From SM1-46 sp002451215 (lineage in GTDB: Bacteria > Pseudomonadota > Gammaproteobacteria > Acidiferrobacterales > Sulfurifustaceae), in the NCBI GenBank assembly GCA_002451215.1, contig DKBM01000045.1:1-11521 (forward strand): a stretch of 11,521 bases of DNA, in the 5' to 3' direction. Shown piece after piece: positions 7,011-11,521 of the stretch; position 1 is the first letter of the stretch; every line of letters begins with the position of its first letter. Position numbers and translations under genes: made by a program. Under the pieces are notes generated by a model that saw nothing but the letters and a program-made list of their open reading frames with translations, did no database searches and was not told where the DNA came from.

Positions 7011-7933
7011 GTGAATCGGGTACTGGTCACCGGGGCAACCGGCTTCATTGGACGAAGANNTTCCAAGCGGACCTCGCGCAGTCCAAGAATCTGACCGCGG
7101 CCTGTCGGGATGTAGATACCATTTTCCATCTTGCAGGGCATGCGCACGCAAGGGATCAGGATAGTCTCGCGGCGGAGCGTCTGCACCATGAGACAACAGT
7201 GGAGGGAACGCGCGCGCTATTGGAGGCCGCTGTCGGGGCGGGCGTCAGGCGCTTCATCTTTCTTAGCAGTGTCAAGGTGATGGGCGAGGGGAGCGAAGAA
7301 CACCTCGATGAAACAGCCGCGACGGTGCCGGTCAGTCACTATGGTCGAGCGAAGCTGGAGGCTGAGCGGCTGGTGCTCGCCACGGGGCTTGAGCACGGTA
7401 TGCATGTTTGCGTGCTGCGATTGCCGCTCGTGTACGGACCGGGCAACAAGGGAAACATTCCGCGCTTGATCGAGGCCATTGACAGAGGACGCTTTCCGCC
7501 GTTACCCGAGGTGCATAATCGGCGCTCGATGGTCCATGTCGATGATGTCGTGAAGGCGCTGATGTTGGCTGCCGAGAGTCCACCGGCGAACGGTAAGGTA
7601 TACATCGTTACCGATGAACAGGTTTATTCGACACGTGAAATCTATGCGGCAATATGCCGGACGCTCGGCCGGCACTCGCCGACTTGGAACGTGCCCGCGT
7701 GGCTGCTGCGTGCGGGGGGCAGATTGGGTGATGTGCTTGAAAGTATCACGGGGTGGCGGATGCCGGTGAACCGCACGATGCTCGAAAAGCTGCTGGGCTC
7801 GGCCTGGTATTGCTCCGACAGGATTCGCCGGGAACTCGGTTTCCGGCCGAGCCATACGCTATTTGATGCGCTTCCGGAAATGATCGCCGAATACCGGGCG
7901 GCCGCGCAGCCTGTCACGGTGTCCCCTGGCTAG
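7011..7933 (+). CDS. NAD-dependent epimerase/reductase (WbpV-like), interrupted by an assembly gap
   Basis: Two pieces in different frames form one SDR-family protein. The 5' piece reads NRVLVTGATGFIGRR, the NAD(P)-binding TGxxGxxG motif. After NN at 7059-7060 the frame shifts and continues with FQADLAQ, VDTIFHLAGHAHA, FIFLSSVKVMG (Ser at about 7265-7270) and the catalytic YGRAK (Y at 7340, K at 7352). It ends in TAG 7931-7933. Both pieces fit one protein, with the region after the first helix missing, so I read sequence loss in assembly, not a pseudogene. GTG 7011 places the start as expected for the fold; GTG 6990 in the same frame has a better upstream purine stretch (GGAAG at 6973) and is a real alternative. 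Standing before WbpL-like and WbpM-like genes, it probably reduces or epimerises UDP-4-keto-6-deoxy-GlcNAc to UDP-QuiNAc or UDP-FucNAc (inference from WbpV-type loci). Confidence 0.82.
7059..7060. other. Assembly gap (NN) of wrong or unknown length inside the epimerase gene
   Basis: Before the Ns the frame gives TGATGFIGRR, ending exactly on a codon boundary. After them the frame gives FQADLAQSKNL. For the two to join, the true insert must be a multiple of three, so 2 is wrong. In extended SDR proteins roughly 25 to 40 residues (the first helix, second strand and cofactor-choosing loop) lie between these points, so about 75 to 120 bases are probably missing. Confidence 0.8.
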
Positions 7934-7937
7934 CGCC

Positions 7938-8978
7938 TTGTCTCTGGTGGCTGCCGTTGTTTCGCTGGTCGTTTCGTTCCTGTTAACGCGCGCGTTCACT
8001 CATCCCGGGTCGAGACTCCACATCCTGGATCACCCGAATGAGCGCTCACTCCACACGACACCGACACCGCGCACCGGTGGAGTCGCGATAGTCATCGGCC
8101 TTCTCGCGGGTGGAATCTTCTTGTTCCTCGTATCAGGTGTCGGGTTTCCACGGGAGCTGCGATGGCTGGGCGGACTTGCGGTGCTGATCGCGTCGGTATC
8201 CTATCTCGACGACCGCCGGCACATTCCGGTTGGATACCGCCTGGCGACGCACGTCGTGGCGTCGGTGCTGCTCGGTATTGCCGGCCTGACGGTTGGGTCG
8301 TTGTATCTGCCCGGATTTTCCCATGCGCTACCGTCGTGGCTGGCGGGCGTACTGACCGTCCTGTTTGCGGTGTGGATGGTTAATCTCTACAACTTCATGG
8401 ATGGCATGGACGGGTTCGCGGGAGGTATGACTGTCTTCGGTTTCGGGACTCTCGCACTGCTCGGTTGGTGGGGCGGCGACCACGACTTCGCAGCCGTTAA
8501 TCTGATCATTGCGGGTGGCGCAGCGGGTTTCTTGATCTTCAATTTTCCCCCGGCAAAGATTTTCATGGGCGACGCCGGCTCTTCGACACTTGGTTTCCTG
8601 GCAGCGGGAATGTCGCTTTGGGCGAATGCATCCGGGCTCGTGCCACTGTGGATTTCGGTGTTGGTGTTCTCGCCGTTCATTGTCGATGCAACCGTCACGT
8701 TATTTCGACGTTTGATCCGGCGTGAGAAAGTCTGGCAGGCCCACAAGACCCACTATTACCAGCGCCTGGTGCAGGCCAACTGGGGACACCGGAAGACGGT
8801 CTTGGTGGAGTATGGTCTGATGGTGGCATGCGCGGCAGGAGCGCTGACGGCTTATCGTGCGACGGCGGTCGTCCAGTGGGCCATCATCACTGGGGCGATT
8901 CTGCTTTATGTTGTATTCTTTCGTTTCGTCCGGGCAACTGAGGTCAGCGTCCGCCGGTATCCGAGCAGTCCAGTCTAA
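7938..8978 (+). CDS. Polyprenyl-phosphate sugar-1-phosphate transferase (WbpL/WecA/MraY family)
   Basis: A 346-residue multi-spanning membrane protein of the polyprenyl-phosphate N-acetylhexosamine-1-phosphate transferase family. Motifs in order are RTGGVAI (45-51), YLDDRR (89-94, with the two Asp thought to bind Mg2+), NLYNFMDGMDGFAGG (149-163), KIFMGDAGSSTLGF (207-220, with D212) and the C-terminal cytoplasmic HKTHYYQRL (269-277), which resembles the His-rich loop that helps choose substrate. It starts repeat-unit synthesis by moving a HexNAc-1-phosphate to undecaprenyl phosphate at the inner membrane. With the neighbouring UDP-sugar genes, a QuiNAc or FucNAc donor as for Pseudomonas WbpL is likely but inferred. 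No ATG is near the N-terminus. TTG 7938, 4 bases after the preceding stop, gives the usual N-terminal helix; GTG 7947 is the alternative, and neither has a strong ribosome site. Confidence 0.9.
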   Translation: MSLVAAVVSLVVSFLLTRAFTHPGSRLHILDHPNERSLHTTPTPRTGGVAIVIGLLAGGIFLFLVSGVGFPRELRWLGGLAVLIASVSYLDDRRHIPVGYRLATHVVASVLLGIAGLTVGSLYLPGFSHALPSWLAGVLTVLFAVWMVNLYNFMDGMDGFAGGMTVFGFGTLALLGWWGGDHDFAAVNLIIAGGAAGFLIFNFPPAKIFMGDAGSSTLGFLAAGMSLWANASGLVPLWISVLVFSPFIVDATVTLFRRLIRREKVWQAHKTHYYQRLVQANWGHRKTVLVEYGLMVACAAGALTAYRATAVVQWAIITGAILLYVVFFRFVRATEVSVRRYPSSPV

Positions 8979-9044
8979 GAAACGTCGGTGCATTGGCGGA
9001 ACCGCAGTGGGCGCGTTGGCAGCGAAAGGGATATCATCTGCCTC

Positions 9045-10913
9045 ATGAAATTAGCCTTAAAGCGCCTTCGTTCGCAGGCCACCGCCTTCGCGCATGATCT
9101 AGTGATGGTGCCGGCGGCCTGGCTTGGCGCGTTCTGGCTGCGCTTCAATCTGGAGTCAGTGCCATCAGAGCTATGGCGCCAGGCGTTGCTCTATCTGCCC
9201 GTGGTCTGGGTCGCACAAGGCGTAACGTTTTGGTATTTCGGCCTGTACCGCGGGATCTGGCGGTTCGCATCCGTTCCGGACCTCATTCGTATCATCAAGG
9301 CAGTCGCTTTCGGTGTCGCGATCGCGGGTGCGCTGATATTCGGGCTGACACGTCTCGAGGGTGTCCCGCGATCGGTGTTTGTGCTCGATGCCGTGCTGCT
9401 GATCGGTTTGCTCGGCGGGCCGCGGCTGGTGTATCGATGGTTGAAGGATCGGCATCTTTATATCGCGGGGGGCAAGCGCGCTCTCATAGCTGGTGCTGGA
9501 AGCGCCGGCGAGATACTGGTACGCGATATGTTGCGCGACGCGGCCAGTCCCTACCGTCCGGTTGCGTTGGTGGATGACGACTCGAACAAGCACGGACGAG
9601 ACCTGCATGGGCTGCCGGTGGAGGGTCCTTGCGATGCAATACCCGCCTTGGCTGAGGAGTACGGAGCGGAGCTGGTACTAATTGCCATCCCTTCAGCAGG
9701 ATCGCGCGAGTTGCGGCGGATCGTCGCAATCTGCGAGCGCGCTGGTTTGGCAGTTCGCACTCTGCCGCCATTTCATGATCTCGTGAGCGGCAATGTCGGC
9801 GTCAAGGAACTTCGCAACGTCACCATCGACGACCTGCTCGGTCGCGAAAAGGTCACGCTCGATTGGAATGCCATTACCGGTGGCCTCACCGGCGAGTCCA
9901 TTCTCGTCACCGGCGGCGGTGGATCCATCGGTTCGGAGCTTTGTCGTCAGCTGGCACGTATTAAGCCGGCCAAATTGATCGTCTTTGAGCGCAGTGAATT
10001 CGGTCTGTACAAGATTGACCTCGAGTTGCGCCGGCTGTTCCCGGAGCTGGTGCTGGAATCGGTGTTGGGGGATGTGAGCGACCGCATCGGCGTCGATACT
10101 GTCATGCGCGAACATCGGCCCTCGGTTGTGTTCCACGCAGCGGCCTACAAGCACGTACCATTGCTGGAGCACCAGGCACGGCCGGCGGTGTTGAACAACG
10201 TGTTGGGTACGCAGGTCGTTGCCGATAGCGCGGACGTGCACGGCGCTCGAACCTTCGTGTTGATCTCGAGCGACAAGGCGGTCAATCCGGCCAACGTCAT
10301 GGGTGCAACCAAGCGAGTCGCGGAAATTTACTGCCAGCATCTGGCTCAATTCTCGAAGACCAGATTCGTCACGGTGCGCTTCGGCAACGTGCTCGGTTCC
10401 GACGGGAGCGTCATCCCGCTGTTCCAGGAGCAGATCGCGAGTGGCGGACCCGTCACGGTCACGCATCCGGACATTACTCGGTACTTTATGACGATTCCCG
10501 AGGCCAGCCAGCTGATTCTCGAGGCCGCTACAGTTGGGAAAGGCGGCGAGATCTTTGTTCTCGACATGGGCGAGCCGGTCAAGATTTCCTATCTCGCGGA
10601 ACAGTTGATCTTGCTTTCTGGAAAGCGCCCGGGCGACGATATCGAAATCGTGTATACCGGACTTCGGCCGGGAGAGAAGTTGTACGAGGAACTCTTTCAC
10701 AGCGGCGAGCAATTCCAACCGACAGCGCACAGCAAGCTAATGCTGGCTTCGAGTCGTTCCATCGACAGCGCCGCTCTCGAATCGGGATTGGTCGCCTTGC
10801 GTGGGAGCGTGCAGGTCGGCAGTGAGGAGCAGATTCGCGTTGCCTTGCTTGCGTTGGTGCCGGAGCATTGTTCGGTGCCGGCGAGCGAAGCGGTCAGTTT
10901 ACTAACTGCCTGA
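9045..10913 (+). CDS. wbpM: Membrane-bound UDP-GlcNAc 4,6-dehydratase (WbpM/CapD type)
   Basis: A 622-residue protein of the large two-Rossmann class. The N-terminal half has about four hydrophobic segments, with AFWLRF, FWYFGLYRGIWRF and a GAGSAG nucleotide-fold motif (150-155). The C-terminal half has the NAD-binding TGGGGSIGSE (289-298), HAAAYKHVPLLE, and ISSDKAVNPANVMGATKR. There the active site has methionine (M419) in place of the usual tyrosine, with K423 and S408/S409. That Ser-Met-Lys triad is known for WbpM and separates it from short Tyr-type enzymes such as FlaA1/PseB. It removes water from UDP-GlcNAc to give UDP-4-keto-6-deoxy-GlcNAc, feeding the reductase encoded two genes upstream. 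ATG 9045 is chosen as it starts a short basic stretch before the first membrane segment. GTG 8988 would add 19 polar residues that do not look like the family. Confidence 0.92.
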   Translation: MKLALKRLRSQATAFAHDLVMVPAAWLGAFWLRFNLESVPSELWRQALLYLPVVWVAQGVTFWYFGLYRGIWRFASVPDLIRIIKAVAFGVAIAGALIFGLTRLEGVPRSVFVLDAVLLIGLLGGPRLVYRWLKDRHLYIAGGKRALIAGAGSAGEILVRDMLRDAASPYRPVALVDDDSNKHGRDLHGLPVEGPCDAIPALAEEYGAELVLIAIPSAGSRELRRIVAICERAGLAVRTLPPFHDLVSGNVGVKELRNVTIDDLLGREKVTLDWNAITGGLTGESILVTGGGGSIGSELCRQLARIKPAKLIVFERSEFGLYKIDLELRRLFPELVLESVLGDVSDRIGVDTVMREHRPSVVFHAAAYKHVPLLEHQARPAVLNNVLGTQVVADSADVHGARTFVLISSDKAVNPANVMGATKRVAEIYCQHLAQFSKTRFVTVRFGNVLGSDGSVIPLFQEQIASGGPVTVTHPDITRYFMTIPEASQLILEAATVGKGGEIFVLDMGEPVKISYLAEQLILLSGKRPGDDIEIVYTGLRPGEKLYEELFHSGEQFQPTAHSKLMLASSRSIDSAALESGLVALRGSVQVGSEEQIRVALLALVPEHCSVPASEAVSLLTA

Positions 10914-11051
10914 TCAGCGTGTGTGTGCGGAATACCTATTCTCGGAGCTAGGTCGGCTAAAGTTCTGTCGCGCCGCCACGATGTCAGCACGCTCATGCTA
11001 CCCTTCTAGACCTTTACGACATCGCAATAGCGTTCAGGACGTCTCGCTGAT

Positions 11052-11521
11052 ATGAAACTGACAATCGTTGGTACCGGTTACGTGGGACTCGTGACAGGCG
11101 CGTGTTTCGCCGAAATGGGAAATAACGTGATCTGCGTCGACATCGATCAGAAAAAGATCGATGGATTAAAGCGCGGCGTGCTGCCGATATACGAGCCCGG
11201 CCTGGAGTCGATCGTGCTGGGCAATGCCAAGGCCGGAAGGCTGCAGTTTACGACCTCTCTCGCCGACCCCGTGGCGCAGGCGCCAGCGTACATGATCGCG
11301 GTTGGCACTCCGCCGGGAGAGGACGGCTCCGCGGATCTGCAGTACGTGCTTGCCGTGGCCCGCGAGATCGGCAAGCAGATAACGGAATATGCGGTAGTGG
11401 TGGACAAGTCGACCGTGCCGGTTGGAACGGCAGACAAGGTCCGCGCCGCCATCAAGGAAGAGCTGAAGAAGCGCGGAGCGGATGTCCCCTTTGATGTAGT
11501 CAGCAATCCCGAGTTCCTGAA
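11052..11521 (+). CDS. ugd: UDP-glucose 6-dehydrogenase, 5' part (runs off window)
   Basis: An open frame from ATG 11052 to the window end gives about 156 residues of a family usually near 430 or more. It begins MKLTIVGTGYVGLVTGACFA, the NAD-binding GxGxxG motif, then ICVDID with the Asp expected to hold the NAD ribose. IYEPGLE, the nucleotide-proximal VGTPPGEDGSADL, KSTVPVGT and NPEFL follow, all family signatures. The enzyme oxidises UDP-glucose to UDP-glucuronate with two NAD, supplying GlcA for polysaccharide or for other uronic and pentose sugars. The catalytic cysteine lies beyond the window, so activity cannot be judged. It is separated from the WbpM-like gene by 138 bases, in which I see no convincing terminator or promoter. 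AGGA at 11036-11039 is 12 bases before the ATG, a loose ribosome site. Confidence 0.93.
   Translation, partial: MKLTIVGTGYVGLVTGACFAEMGNNVICVDIDQKKIDGLKRGVLPIYEPGLESIVLGNAKAGRLQFTTSLADPVAQAPAYMIAVGTPPGEDGSADLQYVLAVAREIGKQITEYAVVVDKSTVPVGTADKVRAAIKEELKKRGADVPFDVVSNPEFL

Noticed and set aside
9016..9037. Possible promoter TTGGCA / TATCAT before the wbpM-like gene
   Set aside because: The two boxes are only 10 bases apart, far short of the usual 16 to 18, so this is probably chance.
8988..9044. GTG 8988 start for the wbpM-like gene
   Set aside because: It would add a 19-residue polar, arginine-rich leader before the membrane segments. ATG 9045 fits the family better.
9693..10730. Long minus-strand open frame of 345 codons
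   Set aside because: It lies wholly antisense to the wbpM-like gene, whose motifs are unambiguous. The minus translation has no recognisable domain and looks like a G+C-driven shadow.
10914..11051. Promoter or terminator between the wbpM-like gene and ugd
   Set aside because: TATTCT at 10937 has no -35 partner, and I see only 4-base stems and no hairpin followed by a T run.
1..11521. CRISPR arrays, IS elements, tRNAs, phage genes or a new defence system
   Set aside because: I saw no regularly spaced repeats, transposase motifs, terminal repeats or tRNA-like folds. All genes fit polysaccharide synthesis.

Overview
The window is a stretch of a bacterial surface-polysaccharide (O-antigen type) gene cluster. 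Every supported gene is on the + strand, packed tightly, with starts and stops that touch or overlap. Gene content and order, especially the epimerase/reductase, WbpL-like transferase and WbpM-like dehydratase run followed by ugd, point to a Gram-negative proteobacterium, probably Gamma- or Betaproteobacteria. The genus cannot be told from the sequence. Two 2-base N runs (647-648 and 7059-7060) suggest a draft or metagenomic assembly. Both lie inside genes, and in both the reading frame changes across the Ns.

Layout. (a) 1-2658, modification and unassigned genes: the 3' end of a DUF115/MptE-like protein, a TIGR04325-type methyltransferase interrupted by the first gap, a conserved 311-residue protein that looks distantly FkbM-like, and a small cupin. 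(b) 2655-6959, sugar assembly: a DegT/DnrJ/EryC1/StrS aminotransferase, a GT4-type glycosyltransferase, a multi-spanning Wzy/O-antigen-ligase family protein, and a GT2 glycosyltransferase. (c) About 6990-10913, a module resembling wbpV-wbpL-wbpM of Pseudomonas O-antigen loci: an NAD-dependent epimerase/reductase (interrupted by the second gap), a polyprenyl-phosphate sugar-1-phosphate transferase, and a membrane-bound UDP-HexNAc 4,6-dehydratase. (d) 11052 to the end: the 5' part of a UDP-glucose 6-dehydrogenase gene.

How they fit together (inference from families). The WbpM-like enzyme would turn UDP-GlcNAc into its 4-keto-6-deoxy derivative. The reductase would make UDP-QuiNAc or UDP-FucNAc, and the WbpL-like enzyme would put that sugar phosphate on undecaprenyl phosphate. 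The two glycosyltransferases would extend the unit, using among others an amino sugar from the aminotransferase, and the Wzy-like protein would polymerise it. The TIGR04325 and FkbM-like proteins and the cupin may modify sugars. No Wzx flippase, ABC exporter or Wzz chain-length regulator is visible, so the cluster must continue outside the window.

I found no tRNA, rRNA, CRISPR array, insertion sequence or other mobile element, and no intergenic stretch over 300 bases. I saw no clearly new system. The most unusual parts are the poorly characterised modification genes at the left end and the two under-sized assembly gaps.
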